33,645 nt of DNA from an uncultured Dialister sp. (GCA_900759415.1 CAAEVC010000047.1:1-33645); one strand, 5' to 3'. Positions 7,676 through 16,175 are shown, counted from the stretch's first letter. A program made the numbers and translations. Notes: generated by a model from the letters alone, not told the origin.

Positions 7676-7888
7676 ATGATGCCTCTCAACGAAGCAAGAG
7701 AAGAAGACACAGTCATTATCCAGCGTATCTCCGGTACCATGGATGAAAGGTTGCATCTGGCCAAACTGGGAATCGTAGTGGATGCGAAGGTGAAGATCCT
7801 TCACTATATGGAAGGAAATCTTATTATCCGTATCAGGGATAACCGCATCGCACTGGATAAATCAATGGCACAGAAAATCTTTTTTTAA
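7676..7888 (+). CDS. feoA: FeoA domain protein (first copy)
   Basis: This 70-residue single-domain FeoA has an SH3-like fold. The sequence VIIQRISGTMDERLHLAKLGIVVDAKVKILHYMEGNLIIRIRDNRIALDKSMAQKIFF follows the family plan (a beta barrel with the LxxLGI turn). FeoA proteins are small cytoplasmic partners of FeoB. AAAAGGAG precedes two adjacent ATGs (7676 and 7679); either may be used. The second copy starts 9 bases after its stop. The two copies differ strongly, so they probably have separate roles rather than being a recent duplication. Confidence 0.88.
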   Translation: MMPLNEAREEDTVIIQRISGTMDERLHLAKLGIVVDAKVKILHYMEGNLIIRIRDNRIALDKSMAQKIFF

Positions 7889-7897
7889 GGAGGAGTA

Positions 7898-8119
7898 ATG
7901 AAAACTTTACAGGAAGTGGCTGTAGGTAGTACAGCAGTTGTAAAGAAGATTCACGGTGAAGGCGCACTGCGCCGCCGTATTATGGATATGGGGATTACCA
8001 AAGGCGTATCAGTGCTGGTACGGAAAGTAGCACCTCTTGGAGATCCTATCGAGCTTTCTGTCCGTGGCTATGAGCTTTCCATCCGTCAGATGGAAGCCAG
8101 AGAAATCGAGATAGAATGA
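7898..8119 (+). CDS. feoA: FeoA domain protein (second copy)
   Basis: This 73-residue FeoA (MKTLQEVAVGSTAVVKKIHGEGALRRRIMDMGITKGVSVLVRKVAPLGDPIELSVRGYELSIRQMEAREIEIE in outline) is closer to canonical FeoA than the first copy, with RRRIMDMGI and the DPIE(L)xVRGYELSIR segment. It has a good AAGGAGG site and sits between the first FeoA and FeoB. It probably modulates the FeoB G domain. Confidence 0.9.
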   Translation: MKTLQEVAVGSTAVVKKIHGEGALRRRIMDMGITKGVSVLVRKVAPLGDPIELSVRGYELSIRQMEAREIEIE

Positions 8120-8141
8120 TGGTTTTTTGAAAGGAGCGGGT

Positions 8142-10286
8142 ATGTCGATACGTATCGCATTGGCGGGGAACCCGAATTGCGGGAAAACCACTTTATTTAA
8201 TGAACTGACCGGCAGCTCCCAGTACGTAGGAAACTGGGCCGGCGTGACAGTTGAAAAAAAGGACGGCATCCTGAAGAATCACAAGGACGTGATCATCCAG
8301 GACCTTCCGGGGATTTACTCCCTTTCTCCCTACACCATGGAAGAAAAGGTGGCAAGAGATTATCTTGTAAGGGAGAAGCCGGATGTTATCTTAAATATCA
8401 TCGATGGCACCAATCTGGAAAGAAATCTCTATCTTTCCACCCAGCTGATTGAAATCGGCCTTCCAGTAGTTGTAGCAGTGAATATGATGGATCTGGTGAA
8501 GAAAAGAGGAGACACCATTGACCTGAAAAAGCTGAAGAAGGTGCTGGGCTGCGAAGTAGTAGAAGTTTCCGCCCTTCAGGGAAAGGGCTGCATGGAAGCG
8601 GCAGAAAAGGCTATCGAAGCATCCAGGGGAAATAAGAAGACATATCTTCCTTCTGTCTTCACAGGAAGTGTAGAACATGCGCTGGCCCACATCGAAGAAG
8701 CACTGAAAGACCGGGTGGAGGAAGGACTTCTCCGCTGGCATGCTATTAAAGTCTTCGAACGGGATGAACAGGTACTGAAGAAACTGTCTCTTCCTGAAAA
8801 TATGATGAAAGGGCTGAATGAACATATTTCCAATTCGGAAAAGGAAATGGATGATGATGCAGAATCCATTATCATCAATCAGCGCTATGAATATATCGAA
8901 AGGATCATTGATTCGGTATTGAGGAAGAAGGCACCTCTTCATGCCATGACCATGTCGGATAAGATTGACCTGGTGATGACAAACAGAGTGCTGGCTCTTC
9001 CGATTTTCTTCCTTATCATGACAGGGGTGTACTACATTTCCTGTACACTCATCGGCGGGCCGATTACGGACTGGCTGAATGATGATTTCTTCGGTGGCAT
9101 GGTATCTGACTGGGCCACTGCCGGCCTTGATGCTATCGAAGCGCCTGCTTTCCTGCACAGCCTTCTGGTAGACGGCATCATCGGCGGCGTAGGTACGGTC
9201 CTTGGATTCGTACCTCAGATCATCGGTATTTTCTTCTTCCTCTCTCTTCTGGAAGATTCAGGATACATGGCCAGAGTGGCTTTTATTATGGACCGGATTT
9301 TCAGAAAGTTCGGACTTTCCGGGAAATCCTTCATACCGATTCTTATCGGAAGCGGATGCGGTGTGCCGGCTATTATGGCGGCAAGGACCATTCAGGGACT
9401 GAGAGACCGGAGAATGACCATCATGCTCTGCACTTTCATCCCCTGTTCTGCCAAGGCAGTCATTATCGCCATGGTGACCTCCACCTTCTTCCCGGATTCC
9501 ATATTCATGGCACCAGCCATGTACTTCATGGGAATCGCAGTCATCGTCCTTTCCGGTATTGCGCTGAAGAAGACCGCTGCCTTTGCCGGGGATCCTGATC
9601 CCTTCGTTATGGAACTTCCGCCTTATCATGTACCTTCCTTCAAGGGTGTCATGATCCACATGTGGGAAAGAGCGAGAGGATTCATTATCAAAGCAGGGAC
9701 TATCATCTTTGCTATCTGCTGCATGATCTGGTTCTTCTCTGCTTTTGATTTCAGCCTTTCCATGGTAGAAGATATTGAACAGTCCATGCTTGCCTATGTG
9801 GGACAGTCCATTTCCTGGATTTTTGCTCCTCTTGGCCTTGGTGACTGGAAAGGGGCAGTGGCTATTATTTCTGCAGAAATGGCGAAAGAAAATGCCATCG
9901 GTACCCTGGCAGTCCTTCACGGCGTAGCCGGCGGTGCGGAAGATGAAGCAGTCATGGCAGGCATTGCAGCGGCTATGACACCGATTGCTGCATTCTCCTA
10001 TATGATCCTGAACCTCTTCGACCCGCCCTGCGTGGTTGCTATGGCTACCATTGCAAGAGAAATGGGAGACCGCAGATGGTCAGCGATTGCCATCGGATTC
10101 CAGCTCATGCTGGGATATGCTCTTGCCTTCGTCTGCTACAATCTGGGTGGCTGGCTCTTCTACGGATTTGAATTCGGCATCTATCAGGCAGTGTCCATCT
10201 TCCTCGTTCTGGGAGCTCTCTACTTCATCCTCCGCCCGGCACCAAAGTCGGAAGAAGAACTTTCCGGAAATACAGCGAAAGTATAA
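8142..10286 (+). CDS. feoB: Ferrous iron transport protein B
   Basis: This 714-residue inner membrane Fe(II) transporter has an N-terminal G domain. It shows P-loop GNPNCGKT (9-16), switch region NWAGVTVEKK, DLPG, NMMD and VSAL, then a GDI-like helical domain (about 165-260) and a C-terminal membrane domain with two Gate repeats, including GSGCGVPAIMAAR and the matching later segment. The ATG at 8142 follows AAAGGAG; a TTG 15 bases earlier overlaps that site and is rejected. It is flanked by two feoA genes upstream and a Cys-rich partner downstream, a common Firmicute arrangement. Confidence 0.96.
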   Translation: MSIRIALAGNPNCGKTTLFNELTGSSQYVGNWAGVTVEKKDGILKNHKDVIIQDLPGIYSLSPYTMEEKVARDYLVREKPDVILNIIDGTNLERNLYLSTQLIEIGLPVVVAVNMMDLVKKRGDTIDLKKLKKVLGCEVVEVSALQGKGCMEAAEKAIEASRGNKKTYLPSVFTGSVEHALAHIEEALKDRVEEGLLRWHAIKVFERDEQVLKKLSLPENMMKGLNEHISNSEKEMDDDAESIIINQRYEYIERIIDSVLRKKAPLHAMTMSDKIDLVMTNRVLALPIFFLIMTGVYYISCTLIGGPITDWLNDDFFGGMVSDWATAGLDAIEAPAFLHSLLVDGIIGGVGTVLGFVPQIIGIFFFLSLLEDSGYMARVAFIMDRIFRKFGLSGKSFIPILIGSGCGVPAIMAARTIQGLRDRRMTIMLCTFIPCSAKAVIIAMVTSTFFPDSIFMAPAMYFMGIAVIVLSGIALKKTAAFAGDPDPFVMELPPYHVPSFKGVMIHMWERARGFIIKAGTIIFAICCMIWFFSAFDFSLSMVEDIEQSMLAYVGQSISWIFAPLGLGDWKGAVAIISAEMAKENAIGTLAVLHGVAGGAEDEAVMAGIAAAMTPIAAFSYMILNLFDPPCVVAMATIAREMGDRRWSAIAIGFQLMLGYALAFVCYNLGGWLFYGFEFGIYQAVSIFLVLGALYFILRPAPKSEEELSGNTAKV

Positions 10287-10298
10287 AGGAGGCATACT

Positions 10299-10460
10299 GT
10301 GAGTATTGGTACTTATGGTGTACTGGCAGTGCTGGCGGTCCTCTTCGTCTTCGCCTGCCGGCACATACTTCACATCCTTACCCGCGGCGGATGCTGCCAT
10401 GGCGGCGCAACCTGCTGCCAGGGAGGAGACAGCTGCTGCTGTAAAAAGAGGGATGAGTGA
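10299..10460 (+). CDS. FeoB-associated Cys-rich membrane protein
   Basis: This 53-residue protein starts at a GTG 12 bases after feoB, behind AAAGGAGG. Residues 7-20 form one membrane helix (VLAVLAVLFVFAC). The C-terminal half is rich in cysteine: GCCHGG, TCCQGG and SCCCKKR. It matches the known family of small Cys-rich proteins next to FeoB, which may pass or sense iron at the membrane; the function is not proven. It is too short for a length cut-off but its position, ribosome site and composition support it. Confidence 0.88.
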   Translation: MSIGTYGVLAVLAVLFVFACRHILHILTRGGCCHGGATCCQGGDSCCCKKRDE

Positions 10461-10462
10461 AA

Positions 10463-10486
10463 AAGGGGGAATCATATACTCCCCTT
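10463..10486 (+). terminator. Weak hairpin after feo operon
   Basis: AAGGGG (10463-10468) pairs with CCCCTT (10481-10486). It lacks a T tract, so it may be a pause or RNA-end hairpin; a stronger terminator follows at 10593. Similar G5/C5 hairpins precede heptad arrays at 15875 and 19771. Confidence 0.4.
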
Positions 10487-10487
10487 A

Positions 10488-10515
10488 AGCTATGAGCTAT
10501 GAGCGTAAAGCAAAG
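10488..10515 (+). repeat. Heptad array (4 units)
   Basis: AGCTATG twice, then AGCGTAA and AGCAAAG. This is a forward copy of the intergenic heptad family, starting 27 bases after the stop of the Cys-rich protein gene. Confidence 0.75.
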
Positions 10516-10556
10516 GTATTAGCTTCGCTGATGGATATAAAGCCCCGAGCCTGAGC

Positions 10557-10642
10557 TATACATCCGCACCCAATCCGCTTTAATAAAAAATTAAAAGAGT
10601 GCGGTGAGAAAATGAAATCATTTTTTCACTGCACTCTTTTTT
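10557..10642 (+). repeat. Repeated terminator module, copy 1
   Basis: A flank TATACATCCGCACCCAAT (10557-10574) and CCGCTTTAA is followed by a long hairpin with arms 10593-10614 and 10619-10640 and a T-rich tail. The module recurs at 19644-19733 with the same flank and hairpin core but different outer stem bases. It is a strong intrinsic terminator, possibly bidirectional, between the feo operon and the convergent mnmE. Confidence 0.8.
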
Positions 10643-10737
10643 ATTTTTGCTATGCCAGGATGTTGAAGGGATTCAGAAGTCACTATTGATTCAATAGGAT
10701 TATCATTATGCTATCCCCTTTTTCTTTATATATGCTC

Positions 10738-10796
10738 ATCGGCGCGGCCGATACCACCGCTCATCGCTCATAGCTCATAGCTCATAGCTCTTAGCT
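10738..10796 (-). repeat. Inverted heptad array (6 units) plus dyad
   Basis: On the minus strand six 7-bp units (10796 to 10755) read AGCTAAG, AGCTATG three times, AGCGATG and AGCGGTG. They are followed by the dyad ATCGGC-NNN-GCCGAT (10738-10752). The array begins one base after the mnmE stop codon. It is an inverted counterpart of the arrays at 3070 and 10488. Confidence 0.85.
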
Positions 10797-10797
10797 C

Positions 10798-12177
10798 TTA
10801 TTTCCCTACACAGAATCGTTCGAAGATTTTGTTGATCAGTTCATTATCAATAGATTCGCCGGTGATTTCTCCCATGTGATTCCATGCTTCTACCAGGTCT
10901 ACAGTGATGCAGTCGGCAGGCATGCTGTTTTCCAGGGAATCTTTTGCCCGGTGGACTGCTTCCAGTGCCTTTTTTACCAGGTCTACATGGCGCAGGTTGG
11001 TGAGGAAGAGTTCTCTTCCTGCCGCCTGGTCCTGACGGATGGTGAGACTGCGGAGAGCATCGTCCAGTTCATCAAGGCCGCTTCCGTAACGGGCGGAAAT
11101 GGGGACTACAGAGATGGAAGGAAGGATTTCATGGATTTTCTTTTCATCCACTTCAGCAGCCAGGTCGTATTTATTCAGGATGACCATGGCTTTTCTTCCA
11201 TCCAGTTCTTTCAGAAGGGAAATATCTTCATCGGTCAATGGAATGGAACCGTCGATGACCGCAAGGATGAGATCTGCTTTTTCCATAGATTCTCTTGCCC
11301 GCTGGATACCGATTTTTTCTACCCGGTTATCGGTTTCCCGAAGGCCTGCTGTATCCATGAGTACCAGAGGGACACCGCCAATTTTAATGGACTCTTCGAT
11401 AGTGTCTCTGGTAGTGCCGGGGATGTCGGTCACAATGGCCCGGTCTTCCTGAAGGAGGGCATTCAGAAGACTTGATTTCCCTGCATTCGGCCGGCCTACG
11501 ATGGCGGTGCGGAGACCGTCTTTGATGATCCGTCCTTCTTCAGAACGCTTCAGGAGGGCAGTAAGGGAAGTGTCGATTTTTTCCAGTCCTTCCCTGATTT
11601 CTTCATTGGTGAGGTCTTCCAGATCTTCATCAGGATAATCGATGGTGACTTCCAGCTTGGTGATAAGATCGGAAAGCACATCCCTTCCTTCTTTCACAAA
11701 GCGGGAAAGGGCACCGGAGAGGTGGCTTTCCGCCTGGGAAAGGGCAGCAGAGCCTTTGGCTTCGATGATATCCATCACCGCTTCTGCCTGGGTGAGGTCC
11801 AGGCGGCCGTTCAGGAAGGCCCGCTTTGTAAATTCACCGCGGCTGGCAGGAAGGGCGCCGTTTTCCAGCGCCAGTTCCAGAGTTTCCCGGAGCGCTTCAG
11901 TGGAGCCGTGGATCTGGATTTCCATCACATCTTCCCCGGTGTAGGAATGAGGGGCCTTCATGTAGACTGCAAGGCCTTCATCGATTTTCTTTTCGCCTCT
12001 GACCACCTTCCCGAAATACATCATGTAAGGGATGGCATCTTTGAAAGAGCCGATTTTCTTTGATTTAAAAATGCGGTCTGCCACTTCAGTGGCCTGCAGG
12101 CCGCTGATACGGATAATGCCGATGCCTCCTTCTCCGGGGCTGGTAGCAATGGCCGCAATGGTCGTTTCTTCGTACAT
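10798..12177 (-). CDS. mnmE: tRNA modification GTPase MnmE
   Basis: This 459-residue GTPase works with MnmG to add the (carboxymethyl)aminomethyl group to U34 of certain tRNAs. The N-terminal tetrahydrofolate-binding domain begins TIAAIATSPGEGGIGIIRISG. The G domain has GRPNAGKSS, DIPGTTRD, DTAG and NKYD; the C-terminus ends FCVGK, matching the conserved C(I/L/V)GK. Here it is on the minus strand, away from mnmG and preceded by a GNAT gene, unlike the usual jag-mnmE-mnmG-rsmG order. Its promoter is at 12219-12246. Confidence 0.96.
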   Translation of the reverse strand: MYEETTIAAIATSPGEGGIGIIRISGLQATEVADRIFKSKKIGSFKDAIPYMMYFGKVVRGEKKIDEGLAVYMKAPHSYTGEDVMEIQIHGSTEALRETLELALENGALPASRGEFTKRAFLNGRLDLTQAEAVMDIIEAKGSAALSQAESHLSGALSRFVKEGRDVLSDLITKLEVTIDYPDEDLEDLTNEEIREGLEKIDTSLTALLKRSEEGRIIKDGLRTAIVGRPNAGKSSLLNALLQEDRAIVTDIPGTTRDTIEESIKIGGVPLVLMDTAGLRETDNRVEKIGIQRARESMEKADLILAVIDGSIPLTDEDISLLKELDGRKAMVILNKYDLAAEVDEKKIHEILPSISVVPISARYGSGLDELDDALRSLTIRQDQAAGRELFLTNLRHVDLVKKALEAVHRAKDSLENSMPADCITVDLVEAWNHMGEITGESIDNELINKIFERFCVGK

Positions 12178-12218
12178 ATGGAACTCCTTGGAGCAATGAA
12201 ATATTGATATTTATATAT

Positions 12219-12246
12219 ATTGTATCAGAAAGAGGGAAATTTTCAA
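12219..12246 (-). promoter_or_regulatory. mnmE promoter (extended -10)
   Basis: On the minus strand TTGAAA (12241-12246) and TACAAT (12219-12224) are 16 bases apart, with TGA directly before the -10. It lies about 40 bases before the mnmE ATG, which follows AAGGAG. Confidence 0.7.
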
Positions 12247-12300
12247 AAAGGCATGGGTTCGTCAGGATGAGCAGCTGGCGCCCCTGCTTTTGGGAAGGAA

Positions 12301-12948
12301 TCATTTCTGGAAAGGTCTCACTCTTTTTGCCATGATTTCCAGCTTCTTCTGGCCCGGTGTGCCAGGGATGATTTCCTTTTTCGGGAAATCTCTGTCAAAG
12401 GCTTTGACTTCCTTTTCATCTGTCTCATAGATGGCATTTTCAATATAACGGCCCCCTGCTTCTGAAAGACCGCCTTCGTACAATTCAAAGGCAAGGAGGA
12501 AATCGGCATACATGTCATCTTTTGTGCGGATGCCAAAGGTTTCTGCAGGTATGAAACCGAGTTTACTGTAATAATCAGGATCCCCGGTAAGTAGGATGGC
12601 TCTTTCTCCAAGGGACGAAGCGATTTTCATGGTTTCTCTGATGAGCGTTTTTCCAGCCCCTTTTCCCTGAAAGGAAGGGAGGACGCCGATGGGCCCCATG
12701 GTGAGGACTTCATAGGAATGGCCGTCATCTCCCAGTATCTGAGACCTCACAGAGAGCACGTTTCCCATGATTCTTCCATCTTCTACAGTCACAAGGTCCA
12801 AAGCGGGGAGGTAATCCTCACTGCGCCTCATCTGGTGGATGAGATAGTGCTCACTGGCCGCCGGGGCATAATGATTCCAGAACGCTTCCCGGATCACATT
12901 TTCCGTCTCTCTTTCCTCTGCCCGCCTTACCTGTCTGATTTCTATCAT
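12301..12948 (-). CDS. GNAT family N-acetyltransferase
   Basis: This 215-residue protein has a GNAT fold. The acetyl-CoA loop is LPSFQGKGAGKTLI (about residues 89-102), preceded by VLTMGPIGV and followed by ILLTGDPDYYSKLGFIPA, typical of YhbS-like acetyltransferases. The acceptor is unknown. The C-terminal 60 residues are an extension beyond the core. It is upstream of mnmE on the same strand but has its own AAGGAGG and promoter, and mnmE also has a promoter, so they need not form an operon. Confidence 0.85.
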   Translation of the reverse strand: MIEIRQVRRAEERETENVIREAFWNHYAPAASEHYLIHQMRRSEDYLPALDLVTVEDGRIMGNVLSVRSQILGDDGHSYEVLTMGPIGVLPSFQGKGAGKTLIRETMKIASSLGERAILLTGDPDYYSKLGFIPAETFGIRTKDDMYADFLLAFELYEGGLSEAGGRYIENAIYETDEKEVKAFDRDFPKKEIIPGTPGQKKLEIMAKRVRPFQK

Positions 12949-12988
12949 GAGCTCCTCCTTCAGAATGATGCAATTTTATATTACGTCC

Positions 12989-12997
12989 AGTATATCA
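12989..12997 (-). promoter_or_regulatory. Extended -10 promoter of GNAT gene
   Basis: On the minus strand TATACT (12989-12994) is preceded by TGA (12995-12997), about 41 bases before the GNAT start. No good -35 is visible. Confidence 0.5.
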
Positions 12998-13050
12998 TAT
13001 GAAAATGGGCTGAGCCTGCATTAAAGAGCCTGCTTTGTCAAAATATACCC

Positions 13051-13100
13051 GGCGGCTGTGCCGCCACCTTCTCTTAAATCTCAACTCCCTGGACTCAACT
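13051..13100 (-). repeat. Inverted heptad array plus dyad
   Basis: The dyad GGCGGC-TGT-GCCGCC (13051-13065) is followed by five units (13066-13100), including CTCAACT twice. On the minus strand it reads as heptads then dyad, like other copies. It sits between the inverted GNAT-mnmE block and mnmG. Confidence 0.7.
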
Positions 13101-13139
13101 CTTTCCTTTCAGGGGATGCAATATTTTATTTTTAACCTC

Positions 13140-13168
13140 TTTAAAATAAATAGAAAATTTTATATAAT
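13140..13168 (+). promoter_or_regulatory. Promoter of mnmG
   Basis: TTTAAA (13140-13145) and a perfect TATAAT (13163-13168) are 17 bases apart, 40 bases before the mnmG ATG. Confidence 0.6.
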
Positions 13169-13208
13169 AACACTATTGAATTATTTTAAATAAAGAAAGA
13201 AGGATACC

Positions 13209-15077
13209 ATGTATCTCATAGATACTTATGACGTAATCGTTGTGGGAGCCGGCCATGCAGGCTGCGAGGCAGCGCTGGCGGCAGCCCGTATGGGTTGCAA
13301 GACTCTCCTTACTACTATTTCTCTGGATAATGTGGCCATGATGCCCTGCAATCCTGCTATTGGCGGACCGGGTAAGAGCCATCTGGTGAAGGAAATTGAT
13401 GCCCTTGGCGGACAGATGGGGATAGCAGCTGATGCTACAGCTGTCCAGATGCGCATGCTCAACCGGGGCAAGGGACCGGCAGTCTATGCACTCCGCGCCC
13501 AGTCTGACAAGAATGAATACCACCGCTATATGAAGAAAGTGGTGGAAAATACGGACAACCTGGACCTGAAACAGGTGCAGGTCATGGATATTATTGTGGA
13601 AGATGGAAAATGCGTGGGCATTACCACTGAACTTCACGAAGAATACCGGGGCAAGGCGGTCATTCTCTGCACCGGCACCTATCTGGACAGTGAAATCATC
13701 ATCGGAGACACCATGTACACCGGCGGACCGAACGGCATGCGCCCCTCTGTCGGCCTTTCTGAAAATCTGAAGAAACACGGGCTCCACATCCTCCGTTTCA
13801 AGACAGGCACCCCGAGCCGTGTGGACATGCGGAGCCTTCATCTGGACCACATGCAGCTGGAAAAGGGAGACCCGGAGAACCATGCTTTCTCCTTCATGAA
13901 TGAAAGAGAAGACAGAAATCAGAGAGACTGCTGGCTCACCTATACCAATGATGAAACCCATGATATTATCAGAAATAATCTGATGAGAGCACCGAAATAT
14001 GCAGGCCTCGTCCATGGCGTCGGCGCCCGTTACTGCCCTTCCATTGAAGACAAGGTCGTCCGCTTCCCAGATAAGGATCGTCACCAGCTCTTCATCGAAC
14101 CGGAAGGCCTTGATACCAATGAAATGTACGTACAGGGCATGTCTACTTCCATGCCAATCGACGTGCAGTACGCCTTCCTCCGCACCATTCCGGGACTGGA
14201 AGATGTGAAGATGATGCGCCCTGCCTATGCTATTGAATATGACCTCCTGGATCCTCTCCAGCTTTATCCCACCCTGGAAGTGAAGACAATCCCTGGTCTC
14301 TATTCTGCCGGCCAGTCCAACGGTACTTCCGGCTACGAAGAAGCAGCCGCCCAGGGGCTTATGGCAGGCATTAATGCAGCCCTCAAGATACAGGGGAAGG
14401 ATCCCTTCATTCTGGGAAGACATGAAGCATACATCGGTGCCCTCATCGATGACCTTGTCACCAAGGGAACTAATGAACCTTACCGCATGATGACCAGCCG
14501 CAGCGAATACCGCCTCATCCTCCGTCAGGACAATGCGGATCTCCGTCTTACAGAAAAGGGATATGCCATAGGTCTTGCTACGGAAGAAAGATATCAGCGT
14601 TTCCTTGCAAGGAAGCAGAAATTCGAAGAAGCCATGAACTACATCAGGACTCAGCGGTTCACCCCGAAGAAAGAAGTGAACGAAGCATTGGAATCCATTG
14701 GTTCTGCACCTCTTACCACTGGCATTGGGGCCGACAAGATCCTGAAGCGTCCGGAAATGACCTACCAGAAGATGGTCGACGTTCTTGGATGTCCGGCTTT
14801 CGATCAGGAAGCGGTAGAAGAAATGGAAATCACAGTGAAATATGAAGGCTACATTGCCCGTCAGGAAGCAGCAGTAGCCAAAGCAGCAAAAATGGAAAGC
14901 GAAAAAATGCCGCAGGACATGGATTACCTCCATCTGGAAGGCATCTCCACAGAAGCCAGACAGAAACTGGATCAGGTGCGGCCTCTTAATCTGGGTCAGG
15001 CTTCCCGTATTTCCGGTGTATCCCCTGCCGATATGTCTGTACTTATGGTATATTTAAAGAAGCATAAAGCACAGTAA
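13209..15077 (+). CDS. mnmG: tRNA uridine-34 modification enzyme MnmG (GidA)
   Basis: This 622-residue FAD enzyme is the partner of MnmE in tRNA U34 modification. The N-terminal dinucleotide-binding motif is GAGHAGCEAA (13-22), followed by NPAIGGPGKSHLVKEIDALGG. Other family motifs are ILCTGTYLDSEIIIG, RFKTGTPSRVD, SGYEEAAAQGLMAGINAA and TSRSEYRLILRQDNAD. The C-terminal helical domain has the expected length. The ATG at 13209 follows AAGAAGG. rsmG follows after 54 bases on the same strand. Confidence 0.97.
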   Translation: MYLIDTYDVIVVGAGHAGCEAALAAARMGCKTLLTTISLDNVAMMPCNPAIGGPGKSHLVKEIDALGGQMGIAADATAVQMRMLNRGKGPAVYALRAQSDKNEYHRYMKKVVENTDNLDLKQVQVMDIIVEDGKCVGITTELHEEYRGKAVILCTGTYLDSEIIIGDTMYTGGPNGMRPSVGLSENLKKHGLHILRFKTGTPSRVDMRSLHLDHMQLEKGDPENHAFSFMNEREDRNQRDCWLTYTNDETHDIIRNNLMRAPKYAGLVHGVGARYCPSIEDKVVRFPDKDRHQLFIEPEGLDTNEMYVQGMSTSMPIDVQYAFLRTIPGLEDVKMMRPAYAIEYDLLDPLQLYPTLEVKTIPGLYSAGQSNGTSGYEEAAAQGLMAGINAALKIQGKDPFILGRHEAYIGALIDDLVTKGTNEPYRMMTSRSEYRLILRQDNADLRLTEKGYAIGLATEERYQRFLARKQKFEEAMNYIRTQRFTPKKEVNEALESIGSAPLTTGIGADKILKRPEMTYQKMVDVLGCPAFDQEAVEEMEITVKYEGYIARQEAAVAKAAKMESEKMPQDMDYLHLEGISTEARQKLDQVRPLNLGQASRISGVSPADMSVLMVYLKKHKAQ

Positions 15078-15131
15078 TCTTTCTTTTCTCAGGGAAATCA
15101 AAGAAAAGAAGAGTGACAGAAAGGGAAAACA

Positions 15132-15842
15132 ATGACAGTATCAGAAATGCTTGAATCATTGCACATCCAGGCTGATGAGGAGACTGCAGCCAGACTGACA
15201 GAGTACAACCGCATGGTCATCGACATGAGCGGCAAGGTGAATCTTACAGGCATCAGAGATGAAGAGGAAAGTCTGATGAAGAACGTGTACGATTCCCTTA
15301 CCGTATATGAACCGGCCTTTTTTCCAGAAGGGGGAAAAGTGCTGGATCTTGGTACCGGCGCCGGATTCCCCGGTGTCATCCTTGCCATCCTCCGTCCGGA
15401 CATGCAGTTCCTTCTTATCGATTCCATCCAGAAGAAACTCACCTTCATTGAAAATGCCTGCGAAAAGCTGGGTATCAGGAATGTGAAATGCCTTCACATC
15501 CGGGCAGAAGAAGGGGGCAGGAGAAGGAAGACGAGAGAATCCTTCGACGTAGTCACTGCAAGAGCGGTGAAATCCATGCCTGTCATTTCCGAATGGGCCA
15601 TGCCCTTCGTGAAAGTAGGGGGCATCTTCGCAGCCATGAAAGGACCGGGAGCAGAAGAAGAATTAAAGAGTGCAGGAAAAATCCTCCGGGAACTGAAGGG
15701 CGAAGTGGATAAGAAGAAAGAACTCACCCTTCCCAATGGAGACAGAAGGTGCATCCTTTACATAAAGAAAACAGCGCCCTGTCCCAAGACCTATCCAAGA
15801 AAAGTAGGCATAGCAGAAAAGAAACCCATCATTGGGGAATAA
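15132..15842 (+). CDS. rsmG: 16S rRNA (guanine-527-N7) methyltransferase RsmG
   Basis: This 236-residue class I methyltransferase modifies G527 of 16S rRNA. The SAM-binding motif is VLDLGTGAGFPGVILAI, preceded by NLTGIRDEEESLMKNVYDSL, a family signature. The VTARAV motif and LPNGDRRCILYIKK at the end also match. The ATG follows AAAGGG, and a strong terminator follows directly. It is the usual partner downstream of mnmG. Confidence 0.95.
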   Translation: MTVSEMLESLHIQADEETAARLTEYNRMVIDMSGKVNLTGIRDEEESLMKNVYDSLTVYEPAFFPEGGKVLDLGTGAGFPGVILAILRPDMQFLLIDSIQKKLTFIENACEKLGIRNVKCLHIRAEEGGRRRKTRESFDVVTARAVKSMPVISEWAMPFVKVGGIFAAMKGPGAEEELKSAGKILRELKGEVDKKKELTLPNGDRRCILYIKKTAPCPKTYPRKVGIAEKKPIIGE

Positions 15843-15843
15843 A

Positions 15844-15874
15844 GAAGGGGGTGTGAGCAATCACACCCCCTTTC
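15844..15874 (+). terminator. Terminator after rsmG
   Basis: A 10-bp perfect stem (15847-15856 with 15861-15870) closes on GCAA, with a short T tail. It leads directly into a heptad array. Confidence 0.8.
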
Positions 15875-15926
15875 AGTTATGAGTGATGAGCTCAGAGCAA
15901 TGAGCAGTGGTGTCGGCTCCGCCGGC
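15875..15926 (+). repeat. Heptad array (5 units) plus dyad
   Basis: Units at 15875-15909 read AGTTATG, AGTGATG, AGCTCAG, AGCAATG and AGCAGTG. GTCGGC-TCC-GCCGGC follows at 15912-15926. The first unit begins one base beyond the terminator arm and its T tail. Confidence 0.8.
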
Positions 15927-15938
15927 GAATATATACTC

Positions 15939-15988
15939 ATCGGCGAAGCCGATACCACCTCGGGGCTCTCTGCGCGGGGCTCGGGGCT
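15939..15988 (-). repeat. Inverted heptad array plus dyad (GC-rich units)
   Basis: The dyad ATCGGC-GAA-GCCGAT (15939-15953) is followed by ACCACCT and four units (CGGGGCT three times, CTCTGCG). It faces the array at 15875, so the pair forms one large palindrome-like element across 15875-15988. Confidence 0.75.
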
Positions 15989-16052
15989 CTGTTTTTTTAT
16001 ATCTCGTCGTTGACCGCATGGCTTTATATTAAAAAATCCAGACGTTTTTTTT

Positions 16053-16087
16053 ACCTTCTCTCAACTCTGGGGGCTCAACTCTCAACT
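16053..16087 (-). repeat. Inverted heptad array (CTCAACT type)
   Basis: Five 7-bp units, three of them CTCAACT, without a clear dyad. The rest of the 15989-16124 gap holds a copy of the short CGTTGACCGCATGGCTTTATA motif family (near 16006-16028) and a hairpin at 16091-16126 (9 bp, mismatch, 5 bp). Confidence 0.65.
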
Positions 16088-16124
16088 CTTAAGAAGAATA
16101 GCTGTGCCTTTACAGCCATTCTTC

Positions 16125-16175
16125 TTGCCATAGATTTTAAAATCCTGTATACTATAAATTGACCGAGAGTTCAAT
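16125..16175 (+). promoter_or_regulatory. tetR-1 promoter with candidate operator
   Basis: TTGCCA (16125-16130) and TATACT (16148-16153) are 17 bases apart. The imperfect inverted repeat ATTGACC-GAGA-GTTCAAT (16158-16175, one mismatch) covers the expected transcription start and fits autoregulation by the TetR protein that follows. Confidence 0.65.
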
